From contig DCDE01000019.1 in the NCBI GenBank assembly GCA_002316275.1, positions 1 to 64,000 of the forward strand: 64,000 nucleotides of DNA. The letters run 5' to 3'. The stretch comes from Caldifarciminota bacterium UBA1063 (GTDB lineage Bacteria > Hydrothermota > Hydrothermia > UBA1063). The position numbers were made by a program, and so were the translations under genes. The notes beneath the pieces were generated by a model. It saw only the letters and a program-made list of their open reading frames with translations, did not search any database and was not told the DNA's origin. Every line of letters begins with the position of its first letter. Position 1 is the stretch's first letter. Shown in pieces: positions 1 through 8,467 of this stretch.

Positions 1-53
1 TAAAGAGTTTAAAAGCGCAGCTTTCCTGCCTGATTAAAGAAAGGGAGGTAGTT

Positions 54-689
54 ATGAAGAGAGTTGCTCTAACAGCAGCGGTACTTCTGGTGCTGATAGG
101 TACGGCACCGGCTGGGACATGGGTTGGACTTGGGAATTATATCCCTTCCAGTGATACAACGTACGGCATCTTATCCTCTTTAACCCCGACAGTTGTTGCA
201 GTGAGATTTGGTGAAAATATACTTATAGAACCTACAGTTACAGCCATATATGATCATGTGGTAAATAGGACTACGGATAATGTTATAGATTCTTTTGATG
301 TTGATTATACACATTTTGGTCTTGATGTAAAAGGTTATTTTCCTTTTATGAAGGCAAAAGACCTGGTTCTCTATGGTTTTGGAGGTATAGGAATATACAC
401 TGAAACAGAAAAAGTAACTTATCAGCAAGACTTCGGAGGAATTGTCCGTGGAGACTATGATAAGTGGAATGCTTTTGGCGTAAGGGCACCCCTCGGCATT
501 GCACTCCAGTATAGAATATCGAATTTTGTTTCCCTCGGAGTAGATCTCGAGTCTGAAATTTATTATGAAAAATCTTCAGGGGAAGAGAAGCGATCAAATA
601 CAACTACAGATTTGGGATCGGTTTCATCCACTGGTATATTCTTGCAAAACCAAGTTTTCCGCTTCATGATTTTCTTTGGGAATAATTAG
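54..689 (+). CDS. Outer-membrane beta-barrel protein, function unknown
   Basis: A strong ribosome-binding site (GGGAGG) lies just before the ATG. The 211-residue product begins with a signal peptide (MKRVALTAAVLLVLIGTAPA, then a short mature start). The rest alternates polar and hydrophobic residues in short beta strands rich in Gly, Tyr and Phe, and ends in a strand closing with FRMIFFGNN, as porin-like small barrels do. Residues 90-130 resemble the paired strands of OmpW/outer-membrane-protein-beta-barrel families. Export and barrel shape are inferred from composition; no specific function is recognisable. It precedes tRNA-Ile by 13 bases. The promoter lies outside the window or within its first 40 bases. 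Confidence 0.6.
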   Translation: MKRVALTAAVLLVLIGTAPAGTWVGLGNYIPSSDTTYGILSSLTPTVVAVRFGENILIEPTVTAIYDHVVNRTTDNVIDSFDVDYTHFGLDVKGYFPFMKAKDLVLYGFGGIGIYTETEKVTYQQDFGGIVRGDYDKWNAFGVRAPLGIALQYRISNFVSLGVDLESEIYYEKSSGEEKRSNTTTDLGSVSSTGIFLQNQVFRFMIFFGNN

Positions 690-702
690 TGATCCTAAAT
701 AG

Positions 703-776
703 GGGCCTGTAGCTCAGTTGGTTAGAGCGTACGCCTGATAAGCGTAAGGTCGGTGGTTCGATTCCACCCAGGCCCA
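703..776 (+). tRNA. tRNA-Ile (anticodon GAT)
   Basis: A full cloverleaf can be drawn. The 7-bp acceptor GGGCCTG pairs with CAGGCCC at the 3' end, followed by discriminator A776. The D-arm contains AGCTCAGTTGGTTAGAGC. The anticodon stem TACGC/GCGTA encloses loop CTGATAA with anticodon GAT at 737-739. The T-arm is GGTGG-TTCGATT-CCACC. The 3' CCA is not encoded, so it must be added after transcription. There is no rRNA operon beside it, although tRNA-Ile(GAT) is often found inside rRNA operons. Only 8 bases separate it from the following ATG. Confidence 0.97.
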
Positions 777-784
777 TATTCAAA

Positions 785-1759
785 ATGAAGTTAATTGCTT
801 TGTCCTTTTTATCTTGTCTTACCTTTGGAGAGACCTTTTTAAACCCTGAAGGGGTTGAATTTTCAAAATATTATTTCTCTCCATTCAATTCTGCTCCAGT
901 AGGGATGTCCTTAGATCTTGCAGATACTTCCTTTACTCTCTTTTCTTCTATTGGAGGATACATTGGTGGTTTTGGATTGAATGCTGCGCCTATAATTTTA
1001 AGCACTGGGAAGCCTTTAAGTTTTTATGGTGGAAAACTTATAGGGACTTCGAGGTTTGTTGGGGTTTCTTTAAGTTCATCCTTTAGTCGTACAAGTAGCT
1101 CATATACGACTGACATACTAAGTAAAAGTGAAGGTTTATATCTATATCCTGCATTGTATTATAGCAAAAAATCATCAAGTGCCATATCGACGGTTCGCAT
1201 TGGGTTCCCTTACGAAAATGATGCCCTCAATACTCCTACCGACACAATTCAAACTAAGACTCGTTATTCTTTGAATGTAAGTGCTAACGTATATACGGTA
1301 CTGGCTCCCCAGTGGAAAGTGCAGGTAACCTTAGATTTTCTCACTCAATCGAAAAAGAAATCTTTTCATTCAATTCAGGAGCTTCTCAATTATGATTCAA
1401 CATATACAGAGTCGAACCTCGGGGTTAAAGCATTTGCTGTTTACTCTCCATTCAGCTCGACCTTTTTTGTCTTGGGACCTGTAATTAATTCCTACCCTAA
1501 TCTTACTGAATACGGCCTTGTTTGGGCTGGTGAATACGAGGTTTTTCCTTTCTTTTCATTGTTAGGTGCCTTTGGGTATTACTATCAACACTCGAAGGTA
1601 TTTGATGCAGGAGTGGAGCATAATTCTGTTTGTGAAAAGGTTTTGGGCCCAGCAGTGGGGCTTAAGATAAAGAAAGACTTTTTGCAATTTATGTTTCTCT
1701 ATGAATCTAATGAGGAGAAGGTTTCTTCATTTTCTTTTCAATTTCGCTTTGCAAGATAA
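785..1759 (+). CDS. Predicted outer-membrane barrel protein
   Basis: This 324-residue protein has a short N-terminal signal sequence (MKLIALSFLSCLTFG). A long run of amphipathic beta strands follows, rich in Ser, Phe and Tyr, ending SFSFQFRFAR, an aromatic-rich terminal strand typical of outer-membrane barrels. I do not recognise a named family. The ATG is 8 bases downstream of the tRNA-Ile 3' end and has no Shine-Dalgarno sequence, so it is probably cotranscribed with the tRNA and left nearly leaderless after tRNA processing. Its stop overlaps the next start (TAATG), implying translational coupling to the RqcH-like gene. Confidence 0.55.
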   Translation: MKLIALSFLSCLTFGETFLNPEGVEFSKYYFSPFNSAPVGMSLDLADTSFTLFSSIGGYIGGFGLNAAPIILSTGKPLSFYGGKLIGTSRFVGVSLSSSFSRTSSSYTTDILSKSEGLYLYPALYYSKKSSSAISTVRIGFPYENDALNTPTDTIQTKTRYSLNVSANVYTVLAPQWKVQVTLDFLTQSKKKSFHSIQELLNYDSTYTESNLGVKAFAVYSPFSSTFFVLGPVINSYPNLTEYGLVWAGEYEVFPFFSLLGAFGYYYQHSKVFDAGVEHNSVCEKVLGPAVGLKIKKDFLQFMFLYESNEEKVSSFSFQFRFAR

Positions 1760-2952
1760 TGTTGCATTACTCTTTGTGGGATCTCAAAGTCTTTGAGCAG
1801 GAGTTTTTGAAGTTTTCGCCGGAACGACTTATCAAAGTGCAGAAAGGTGGAGCTTCTTTTTTTCTCGTTTTTGACAGGAGGGATTATTGCGTAAAATTTT
1901 ACTCGTCGTTCCCAGGATATAGGCTGGTACACATTCCAGTTTCGAGGGTTTATGGCTCTGATGTTCTTTCAGATCTTTACCCCGCGAGGGTTGTGAGAGC
2001 CAAAGTGTTAAACAACGATAGGGTCTTCGGAATCTGGTTCACTAAGAGTAAGTTCGAATTTGCGATTATTTTTGAGCTAATAGGTTCACATACTAATTTT
2101 GTTGTTCTGAACGGGGATGGCAAGGTGATCTACCTCGGAAGGAGGATAAAAGACGGAAGGGGTCTGAAAACAGGAGCGTACTATTCTTTACCCGAAAAGA
2201 ATATATTTGTTAATACGCCTCAGCGTGTGTGTATCGATGAAATTGATCCTTCAACTGTAATCAAAGGGTATGTTTGTACAAGTGGAGAAATAGGGTCCTG
2301 GAGTCATGCAAAGAGAGAGGATGCGATTTGTATAGAATATCAACCGTACACTTATGCCGTGGAAAAGTATTTTGAAGATATTGAGGGTTACAAGAAGCAT
2401 GAATCTGGTGATGCTAAGTTGATTGCATCTTATATTGATGCTGTTAAATCCAAGTTCCCTCATGATTACATCTTCGATACGGATATAGTGGAGGTAGGGC
2501 AACTCAAAATCCCCGTAAAGAAGGGTGTCAGAGTCTCAAAATTAGTGGGCCAATGGAGAGCTTCAGTTTTTGCTTCAATGTCAAGAAAGGATCAAGAGGC
2601 AAAATCTTATAAGGGTATGATGGAATATACGTCTCCTTCAGGTAAAAGAGTTTTGGTAGGCAAAACTGCAGATGTTAATCACCGGCTTACGTTCAATATG
2701 GCTAAGAAGCACGATTATCTATTCCATATCCGAGACTTTCCAGGTGCCCATGTTGTGATTTTTACTGAAGGAGATGAACCAACCGAAGAGGATATCGTCT
2801 TTTGTGCAAATCTTGCGTTGAGGCATTCAAAAGCAGGTGGAGGGAAGCAAGAGATCATCTACGCTCCCGTTTCTGATATTTGTAGAAGAAAAGGTATGCC
2901 AAAAGGTTTGGTGTTATTTAAAAAGTATAAATCCATCCTTCTTGAGAAGTAA
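1759..2952 (+). CDS. rqcH: Compact RqcH/NEMF-family ribosome quality-control protein
   Basis: RqcH binds stalled 50S-peptidyl-tRNA complexes and directs C-terminal Ala tailing. The N-terminal NFACT-N region (about 1-150) keeps the Asp-Arg pair (D87-R88, in NNDRVFG) that family members use to recruit tRNA, followed by the characteristic FELIGSHTNFVVL segment. The C-terminal NFACT-R domain (about 290-390) contains HIRDFPGAHVVI and the RHSKAGGG stretch. At 397 residues it is much shorter than the usual 550-600. The central helix-hairpin and long coiled coil are reduced to about 60 residues (195-260). It may therefore act differently from Bacillus RqcH. It overlaps the upstream gene by one base and abuts rsmG. 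Confidence 0.8.
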   Translation: MLHYSLWDLKVFEQEFLKFSPERLIKVQKGGASFFLVFDRRDYCVKFYSSFPGYRLVHIPVSRVYGSDVLSDLYPARVVRAKVLNNDRVFGIWFTKSKFEFAIIFELIGSHTNFVVLNGDGKVIYLGRRIKDGRGLKTGAYYSLPEKNIFVNTPQRVCIDEIDPSTVIKGYVCTSGEIGSWSHAKREDAICIEYQPYTYAVEKYFEDIEGYKKHESGDAKLIASYIDAVKSKFPHDYIFDTDIVEVGQLKIPVKKGVRVSKLVGQWRASVFASMSRKDQEAKSYKGMMEYTSPSGKRVLVGKTADVNHRLTFNMAKKHDYLFHIRDFPGAHVVIFTEGDEPTEEDIVFCANLALRHSKAGGGKQEIIYAPVSDICRRKGMPKGLVLFKKYKSILLEK

Positions 2953-3558
2953 ATGCTCGAAGATTTTTTTAAGGTTTTAGAAAGCTATTCTATAAAGCCC
3001 TCTCGAAAGGTGCAAGATCTTCTTGAGCTTTATGCAGGTAGGATCGTACGTTTCAATGATGTCGTTCACCTTACAAGCAAGAGAGATACTAAAAATGCTA
3101 TAATGAGGAATTTATTTGACTCTATAATGCTTGATATTTTCTTGCCAAAGATCGATGCTCTTGTTGATCTTGGTGCTGGTGCGGGGTTTGTGGGAGTTGT
3201 AATGAAAATTTTAAGACCGGAGCTTACAGTATTTTTTGTGGAAAGAAACAAACGCAAATCATCGTTTCTTTCCGTTGTTTCGAAAGAACTGGGGCTTGAT
3301 AGGGTGCAGGTATTATGTGACAGTTGGGCGAACATGAACATGTCTTGTGATGTTGCAGTATCAAAGGCCTCATGCGGGATTGAAGAGTTAGTCAGAATAA
3401 TGCCGAATCTCGTGAAAGTTGGAGGAATGCTGGTCCATTATTCTTCAACTCTTGAACAATTCCTCAATCCTGACGATTTTTTTAGATATTATTCTCCTTA
3501 TTGCAATACCTTTCAATACCTCCTCGTTTTTAGAAATAAGGCGTCAGAGGGTCATTAA
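2953..3558 (+). CDS. rsmG: 16S rRNA (guanine-527-N7)-methyltransferase RsmG
   Basis: A class I SAM-dependent methyltransferase of 201 residues. It shows motif I as VDLGAGAGFVG, an acidic ribose-binding position in FFVERNKRKSSFL, and the RsmG-type N-terminal helical cap with TSKRD. It methylates N7 of G527 in 16S rRNA, near the streptomycin site. The ATG follows the stop of the RqcH-like gene directly, so the two are coupled. rsmG (gidB) upstream of parA-parB is the classic origin-proximal arrangement. The stop codon is followed immediately by a parS site. Confidence 0.92.
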   Translation: MLEDFFKVLESYSIKPSRKVQDLLELYAGRIVRFNDVVHLTSKRDTKNAIMRNLFDSIMLDIFLPKIDALVDLGAGAGFVGVVMKILRPELTVFFVERNKRKSSFLSVVSKELGLDRVQVLCDSWANMNMSCDVAVSKASCGIEELVRIMPNLVKVGGMLVHYSSTLEQFLNPDDFFRYYSPYCNTFQYLLVFRNKASEGH

Positions 3559-3574
3559 TGTTCCACGTGGAACG
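3559..3574. promoter_or_regulatory. parS centromere site 1
   Basis: The 16-mer TGTTCCACGTGGAACG starts right after the rsmG stop. Its inner 14 bases form a perfect palindrome centred on CACGTG and differ only in the last base from the parS form TGTTCCACGTGGAACA. ParB is encoded 0.8 kb downstream. The site ends 4 bases before the parA -35 box, so ParB bound here could also control parA transcription. Confidence 0.9.
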
Positions 3575-3578
3575 TTTT

Positions 3579-3607
3579 TTGATTATTTCCTGTTGCACTC
3601 TTATAAT
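3579..3607 (+). promoter_or_regulatory. parA promoter (leaderless)
   Basis: A -35 box TTGATT (3579-3584), a 17-base spacer and a -10 box TATAAT (3602-3607) are followed by 6 bases and then ATG (3614). A start site 7 bases past the -10 box falls on the A of the start codon, so the mRNA is predicted to be leaderless. No Shine-Dalgarno sequence precedes this ATG. Confidence 0.75.
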
Positions 3608-3613
3608 ATAAAT

Positions 3614-4381
3614 ATGGCCGCGAGGAAGACTATAGCAATTTCTAATCAAAAGGGGGGTGTGGGTAAAACTACCACTTGTACCAATCTCGGGGCAGCCCTC
3701 GGGCAACTTGGGGTAAAAACACTAATAATAGATATGGACCCACAGGCTAATACTTCTAGTGGTTTAAGGTATTCAGATGCAGATAATACTATCTATGATG
3801 TGCTTCTTGGTGACGTTTCAGTTAGAGAGGCAATTAGGGTTACGGAGGAAGAGGGTGTATGGTTGATCCCTTCGAATAAGGATCTTGTTGGCGGTGAAGT
3901 CGAGTTCAGGGATATTGAAAAATGGCAGTTCCTTTTGAGAGATGCTTTGGAGGAAGTTGATGGTTTTGATTATATTCTCATTGATACTCCACCCTCACTC
4001 GGGACACTTACAATTATGTCTCTTGTAGCTGCAGATTCTGTGATAGTTCCAGTTCAATGTGAGTATTATGCCCTTGAGGGATTGACACAGTTAATTAAAA
4101 CCATAATGCTCGTCAGAAACTCGTACAATCCCGATTTAAAGATTGAAGGGTTACTACTTACAATGTTCGATCGTAGACTAAATCTTTCTAAGCAAATTGA
4201 GGAAGAAGTAAGGAGGCACTTTGGCAGAAAAGTGTTTAATACGGTGATTTACAGGAGCATAAGGATTGCCGAAGCGCCCAGCTTCGGGCTTTCTATTGTG
4301 AAATACGCCCCAGATTCTCTCGGAGCTATGAATTATTTAGGGCTTGCTAAGGAGATTGCATATGAGGAAAGCTTTAGGTAG
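3614..4381 (+). CDS. parA: Chromosome-partitioning ATPase ParA (Soj)
   Basis: A deviant Walker ATPase of 255 residues. It begins MAARKTIAISNQKGGVGKTT, with the signature KGGVGKT P-loop, followed by DMDPQANTSSG (Walker A') and ILIDTPPSLG (Walker B). It works with ParB-parS to segregate the origin region. The frame is open upstream to 3419 within rsmG, but the leaderless promoter at 3579-3607 and the usual N-terminus of the family place the start at 3614. The end overlaps parB by 20 bases. Confidence 0.96.
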   Translation: MAARKTIAISNQKGGVGKTTTCTNLGAALGQLGVKTLIIDMDPQANTSSGLRYSDADNTIYDVLLGDVSVREAIRVTEEEGVWLIPSNKDLVGGEVEFRDIEKWQFLLRDALEEVDGFDYILIDTPPSLGTLTIMSLVAADSVIVPVQCEYYALEGLTQLIKTIMLVRNSYNPDLKIEGLLLTMFDRRLNLSKQIEEEVRRHFGRKVFNTVIYRSIRIAEAPSFGLSIVKYAPDSLGAMNYLGLAKEIAYEESFR

Positions 4382-5177
4382 AGGGCTTGGTGCTTTAATT
4401 CCTGACGCAGAATTTGTAGAGACAGTAAAACTTATTGATATAGATAACATTGTAAGAAGTCCTTATCAGCCTCGAGAAGAGGCAGAGAAAAACATTGACG
4501 GACTCGTGGAGTCTATCAAGCAGCATGGAATATTGGAGCCCGTTCTAGTTAGGAAAGAAGGCGATAAGTATATTCTTGTAGCTGGGGAAAGGAGATTTCT
4601 TGCAGCACAGCGTGCAGGTATGACAAAGGTGCCTGCTCGAGTACTTGATGTTAGTGACGCCACCATGGCAGAAATTGCTCTTGTTGAAAATTTGATGAGG
4701 GAAGACCTTAATCCCTTGGAAGAGGCAGTGGGGATTGAAACCCTTGCGAATAAATTTAAATATACTCATGAAAAGATTGGAGAGCTTCTCGGAGTCGATA
4801 GAGTAACTATTACGAATAAATTGAGACTTTTAAGGCTTGCAGAGCCTGTGAAGGTATTTTTGAGAGATGGTTCTATTTCCGAAGGGCATGCGAAACTGAT
4901 TCTGGCTTTAGATGAGAAAGAGCAGGTGCAACTTGCAAATCGTATCGTTAGGAATAGGTTGAGTGTTAGGGAAACGGAGCGGCTCATACAAAGGCTAAAA
5001 TCTGAGCAGGAGAAATCTACGCGCACAAAATATGTAAAGATGGTATCGAATACCACCGGGTTAAGGGTATCCGTGAAAATTAGCAAGTCCGGAGCGGGTG
5101 AGGTAACGATCCGCTTTAATAATAAGGAAGAATTTGTAAAACTAGCCAAGATCCTTGGCTTAAAACCGGAGAAATAA
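4362..5177 (+). CDS. parB: Chromosome-partitioning protein ParB (Spo0J), CTPase clamp
   Basis: ParB binds parS and spreads as a CTP-dependent clamp. The N-terminus MRKALGRGLGALIP is the ParA-contact segment. The CTP-binding ParB/Sulfiredoxin domain (about 25-125) contains SPYQPRE and the GERRFLAAQRAG box. The helix-turn-helix follows (about 130-200; EKIGELLGVDRVTITNKLRLL). A short C-terminal dimerisation segment ends the protein (271 residues). An AAGGAG site within the parA end (4349-4354) selects ATG 4362. The two perfect or near-perfect parS sites in this window are its expected targets. Confidence 0.95.
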   Translation: MRKALGRGLGALIPDAEFVETVKLIDIDNIVRSPYQPREEAEKNIDGLVESIKQHGILEPVLVRKEGDKYILVAGERRFLAAQRAGMTKVPARVLDVSDATMAEIALVENLMREDLNPLEEAVGIETLANKFKYTHEKIGELLGVDRVTITNKLRLLRLAEPVKVFLRDGSISEGHAKLILALDEKEQVQLANRIVRNRLSVRETERLIQRLKSEQEKSTRTKYVKMVSNTTGLRVSVKISKSGAGEVTIRFNNKEEFVKLAKILGLKPEK

Positions 5178-5179
5178 TA

Positions 5180-5998
5180 ATGGTAAATATGATTTTAGCT
5201 ACCTTACTCTCTTGGTATTCTTTTTTTAACATAACTCCCTTTAGTAGCAATGCTACAGAGGAGCTCTATTATAATGGTAATCCGGCTACTGTAGCAGAGG
5301 TTGAGTTTCTGAGCGCAGTATCCGGGGCTTACTGGGACAGAGATTCGAGGCTTGCAGAAGTGAACTATTTTAATAAAAGATTTAATGTTGACTTTGTATT
5401 CTACAATTTTGGAAACTTCAAGTATTCAGGAAATTTTCCCGTAGATGACATCTCTATCACCTATTCGGCTTTTGCATATAAATTTGCTGTAGGTTATGCC
5501 TTAGCCTTAGATAAAAACCTTTACTTTGGCATCCAGCCGCAGTACCACAGGTTCGAGTATTACAATCAAAAGGCAGATGGTTTTACTTTCAATACCGGTC
5601 TATTTCACAAACTTCCGCCTATTCACCTGCATTATGGAATATTCTTAAGGAATTTTGGTCTTTCTTCCAGTGAAGGGTACAATTTCCCTGGAACTCTGAA
5701 TTTGGATATAGGGTATTCACCCCACAGCAAAGTGATGCTCTATTACCGTTACGTTAGGAATGTTTCGGATGGAGCTTTAGGCATCTTTGGGGAAGGTGTT
5801 AACCACGAAATTTCAGCTAGGTATGACTATAGAGGTATGGTAAAGCCATCAATTTCTTTGTACATGGGTGACGATCTTCGGGTTGGTACTGTAAGCATTA
5901 AAGTTAACACATCTGGAAGGCTTTTTGTACTATATGATTTTACTTATAGGACGAACGGCTTCGGGCCTATACATATGATTACGGTTGGAGTGGAATGA
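5180..5998 (+). CDS. PorV/PorQ-like outer-membrane protein
   Basis: A 272-residue exported protein with a short hydrophobic N-terminus (ATG at 5180, or 5189 as alternative). It carries the NPATVAEVEF motif near residue 38, typical of PorV/PorQ/UPF0164 barrels. A regular beta-strand pattern follows, with YAFGYALALD-like turns, ending in the strand MITVGVE. In Bacteroidota, PorV and PorQ are outer-membrane partners of type IX secretion. The two C25 peptidases with C-terminal sorting domains in this window make such a role plausible, but assignment rests on pattern only. It follows parB by 2 bases and precedes accA directly. Confidence 0.5.
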   Translation: MVNMILATLLSWYSFFNITPFSSNATEELYYNGNPATVAEVEFLSAVSGAYWDRDSRLAEVNYFNKRFNVDFVFYNFGNFKYSGNFPVDDISITYSAFAYKFAVGYALALDKNLYFGIQPQYHRFEYYNQKADGFTFNTGLFHKLPPIHLHYGIFLRNFGLSSSEGYNFPGTLNLDIGYSPHSKVMLYYRYVRNVSDGALGIFGEGVNHEISARYDYRGMVKPSISLYMGDDLRVGTVSIKVNTSGRLFVLYDFTYRTNGFGPIHMITVGVE

Positions 5999-5999
5999 G

Positions 6000-6947
6000 A
6001 TGTTTTATCTTGAGTTTGAACGGCCTATCCTTGAAATTGAGAAAGAAATCGCAGAACTAAAGCGTATTGCTAAAGATAATTTGGAAGTATGGGGTGAGAT
6101 AAGAGAGCTTGAAGAGAGAGCTGTGAAACTGAGAGAGAAGATATATTTGAATCTCAACAGGTATCAGAAAGTTCAAATAGCGAGGCATCCTGATAGACCC
6201 CACACGATGGATTATATTTCGTCCGTATTTTCAGATTTTGTAGAGATACATGGAGATAGGAGTTTTGGTGACGATCCTTCCATAGTATGCGGGTTTGCCA
6301 CTGTTGAAAGCTATAAGATCGTCTTCGTTGGAGAAGAGAAAGGTAGATCAACCCAAGATAAAATTTTCAGAAACTTTGGTATGCCTCACCCAGAAGGTTA
6401 TAGGAAGGCCATAAGGGTAATAAAACTCGCAGATAAGTTTGGGCTTCCAGTGGTCACTTTTGTAGATACTCCCGGAGCGTACCCGGGCATCGGCGCTGAA
6501 GAGAGGGGGCAAGCTCAGGCAATTGCTGAGAGCATTAAGACTATGCTGCAGATAGCCGTTCCAGTGATCGTCGTAATCATTGGTGAGGGCGGATCTGGAG
6601 GTGCGCTGGCTATAGCGGTTGGTAATAGAATAATAGCTATGGAACACGCTATATACTCTGTAATTTCACCGGAAGGTTGTGCCTCTATACTCTGGAGGGA
6701 TTCTACCCGATCAAAAGACGCTGCTGAGGCTCTGAAATTGACGGCGCAGGATCTTTTTGAATTCGGAATAATTGATGAAATTATTCCGGAACCACTCGGT
6801 GGGGCACACCGAGCCCCTGATGTAGCATCCAGATACCTTAAAGAATACTTAGTAAAAAATCTTAGACTTTATGAGAATTTTGACCGTAAAAAAGTTAAAG
6901 ATGAAAGACATTCGAAATTTAGGAAATTTGGTGTTGTCATAGAGTAG
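6000..6947 (+). CDS. accA: Acetyl-CoA carboxylase carboxyltransferase subunit alpha
   Basis: AccA forms half of the carboxyltransferase that makes malonyl-CoA for fatty-acid synthesis. The N-terminal helix begins MFYLEFERPILEIEKEI. The family block GRSTQDKIFRNFGMPHPEGY, the FVDTPGAYPGIGAEERGQ segment and the GEGGSGGALAI oxyanion loop are all present. The ATG at 6000 has GGAG 9 bases upstream; the open frame extends only to a TTG at 5985. The protein has 315 residues, a normal length. accD, accB and accC are not in the window. Its 3' end overlaps convergent pyrE by 11 bases. Confidence 0.95.
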   Translation: MFYLEFERPILEIEKEIAELKRIAKDNLEVWGEIRELEERAVKLREKIYLNLNRYQKVQIARHPDRPHTMDYISSVFSDFVEIHGDRSFGDDPSIVCGFATVESYKIVFVGEEKGRSTQDKIFRNFGMPHPEGYRKAIRVIKLADKFGLPVVTFVDTPGAYPGIGAEERGQAQAIAESIKTMLQIAVPVIVVIIGEGGSGGALAIAVGNRIIAMEHAIYSVISPEGCASILWRDSTRSKDAAEALKLTAQDLFEFGIIDEIIPEPLGGAHRAPDVASRYLKEYLVKNLRLYENFDRKKVKDERHSKFRKFGVVIE

Positions 6948-7506
6948 TAGTGCTTCCCCTTGTTTGTAAAGGTACCCCCATTTTACAAAGTGGGCATTCA
7001 TCTGGTTTGTAAGTAGCTTGTTTGCTTTTATAAATTGATAAGATGGGTTTTGTGTCATCAAAGACTTCTGCAGATCTATCTATCAGAACAAAATACCCTT
7101 TAACTTTACATGCATTTTGCCCCAATCCTTTTAGCATTTTCTGAAAGGAACTTCCAGTAGTCAAGACATCGTCGCATAGAAGAATATGATGGTGTTCACC
7201 TATAGAAAAATCTCTCCTTAAAACGAGATCGTTTTGTTCTTTTTCCATGTAGTATGCCTTTATGTCCAAAATTAGAGCTATTGCAAAGGCAACGAACGCC
7301 CCACCCGTTAAAGGGCCTACACACAGGTTAACATCAAGCTCACGTAGTTCTTTCTCACGGGTAGTGATAATCTTGTATAATAATGAGGGTTTTTCCAAAA
7401 GTCTGAACTTTTCGAAATAAATGTCGGAATGGAGCCCGCTTGAGAGCAAGAAGTGGCCCTTTAATATGACATTGTTCTCTTCAAGGATTCTTTGAATGTC
7501 CATCAT
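6937..7506 (-). CDS. pyrE: Orotate phosphoribosyltransferase
   Basis: PyrE converts orotate and PRPP to orotidine monophosphate. The N-terminal GHFLLSSGLHSD motif and the PRPP-binding loop ILLCDDVLTTGSS are both clear. The C-terminal CPLCKMGVPLQTRGS tail belongs to the PyrE subgroup found in Thermus-like and archaeal relatives. It has 189 residues. Two consecutive ATGs (7506 and 7503) are possible starts; there is no strong ribosome-binding site, and the gene overlaps the preceding lipoprotein gene by 26 bases, suggesting coupling. pyrD lies at 50 kb, so the pathway genes are scattered. Confidence 0.9.
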   Translation of the reverse strand: MMDIQRILEENNVILKGHFLLSSGLHSDIYFEKFRLLEKPSLLYKIITTREKELRELDVNLCVGPLTGGAFVAFAIALILDIKAYYMEKEQNDLVLRRDFSIGEHHHILLCDDVLTTGSSFQKMLKGLGQNACKVKGYFVLIDRSAEVFDDTKPILSIYKSKQATYKPDECPLCKMGVPLQTRGSTTTL

Positions 7507-8467
7507 TCTTGAGTTTTACAGTTTTGAAGATTAGATATCCTCTCAAAATGTATTCAATCTTGTCCTGTACATCAGGATTGTATATACCATAATCAAACAT
7601 ATAGAAGCAGCCATCTTTGTTAAAAGATATGTTTATAAGGCCGCCTCCGGTTGTATTTTTGTCGTTTTGCCAAGCACCTACTATGACAATAGCGGGGACT
7701 CCGTTTATGCCTATAGTGTCAACTCTTATGCTGCTCCGCAAAATCTGATCACCGTCATAATATATTTGGCCTAGGGAGTCTCTAATGTGCATAAAAGCAT
7801 TAGCATCAAGGGGTTTTTCTGAAGCAGCAGTGTAACAATAAATAAAACGATCGGGATAGTGTTTATATAGTGTGAAAAAGTTTTCATCATGGTTAATGTA
7901 AACCCACCCAGGGGATAGTTCAAAGGTGAAACCGTGTTCTTTAAATAACTTTTTTGTCAACTTCTTATCGTATCCAAGGAAGTATTCCTTGTCTTTAAGA
8001 AAACTGATATAGTTTTCGAAGATCCTTTGCTTGAGCACAGGAGCGTAATAGTTGAGAAGTTTTAAAACCGAATCCTTAGACTCGGAGTAAACACCAAATA
8101 CCAGGTCTCTCTCAGTGAAAACATTTTTCCTAATATAGACCCCAACTCCAGTTGATGGAAATACTCTCGAGTAAAATTCATGGTTAGGGGAGTCGGGATA
8201 TGAGAGAATTACTATATTTTTGTAGTTCATATAGGTTATGAATTGCTCATAGGTAATAGGGGTGATTCTAAATAAGGGAGTTTCTTGAGGAGTAAAAAAG
8301 GTGTCGTTAATAAGGGAATCAAGGGTAAAAATGTGGTCGGGGAATCCATCACAAATAAAAACTACTTCGTTTTCCCGACCAGTGGGGCGGTATTCCTCTG
8401 CCCTTTCGCATGCCAACAAAAGTACTATAGGCACAGCAAAAATGAACTTACGCCACATACACTTCAT
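7481..8467 (-). CDS. DUF4837-family lipoprotein
   Basis: A 328-residue protein with a lipoprotein signal: a basic start, hydrophobic VPIVLLLAC, and lipidation Cys at residue 20. The body resembles DUF4837, a family of unknown function otherwise known from Bacteroidota. It includes the R/E-rich start after the signal, a YCYTAASEKP segment, IRDSLGQIYYDG, and a late GAWQNDKNTTGGG loop. Either ATG 8467 (3 bases after GGAGG) or ATG 8458 (12 bases after) could be used. It overlaps recG by 20 bases and pyrE by 26, forming one minus-strand operon. The family assignment is from memory of its pattern. Confidence 0.6.
   Translation of the reverse strand: MKCMWRKFIFAVPIVLLLACERAEEYRPTGRENEVVFICDGFPDHIFTLDSLINDTFFTPQETPLFRITPITYEQFITYMNYKNIVILSYPDSPNHEFYSRVFPSTGVGVYIRKNVFTERDLVFGVYSESKDSVLKLLNYYAPVLKQRIFENYISFLKDKEYFLGYDKKLTKKLFKEHGFTFELSPGWVYINHDENFFTLYKHYPDRFIYCYTAASEKPLDANAFMHIRDSLGQIYYDGDQILRSSIRVDTIGINGVPAIVIVGAWQNDKNTTGGGLINISFNKDGCFYMFDYGIYNPDVQDKIEYILRGYLIFKTVKLKNDGHSKNP

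Noticed and set aside
3419..3613. Long N-terminal extension of ParA inside rsmG
   Set aside because: It overlaps rsmG and the parS site; the promoter and family N-terminus both give 3614.
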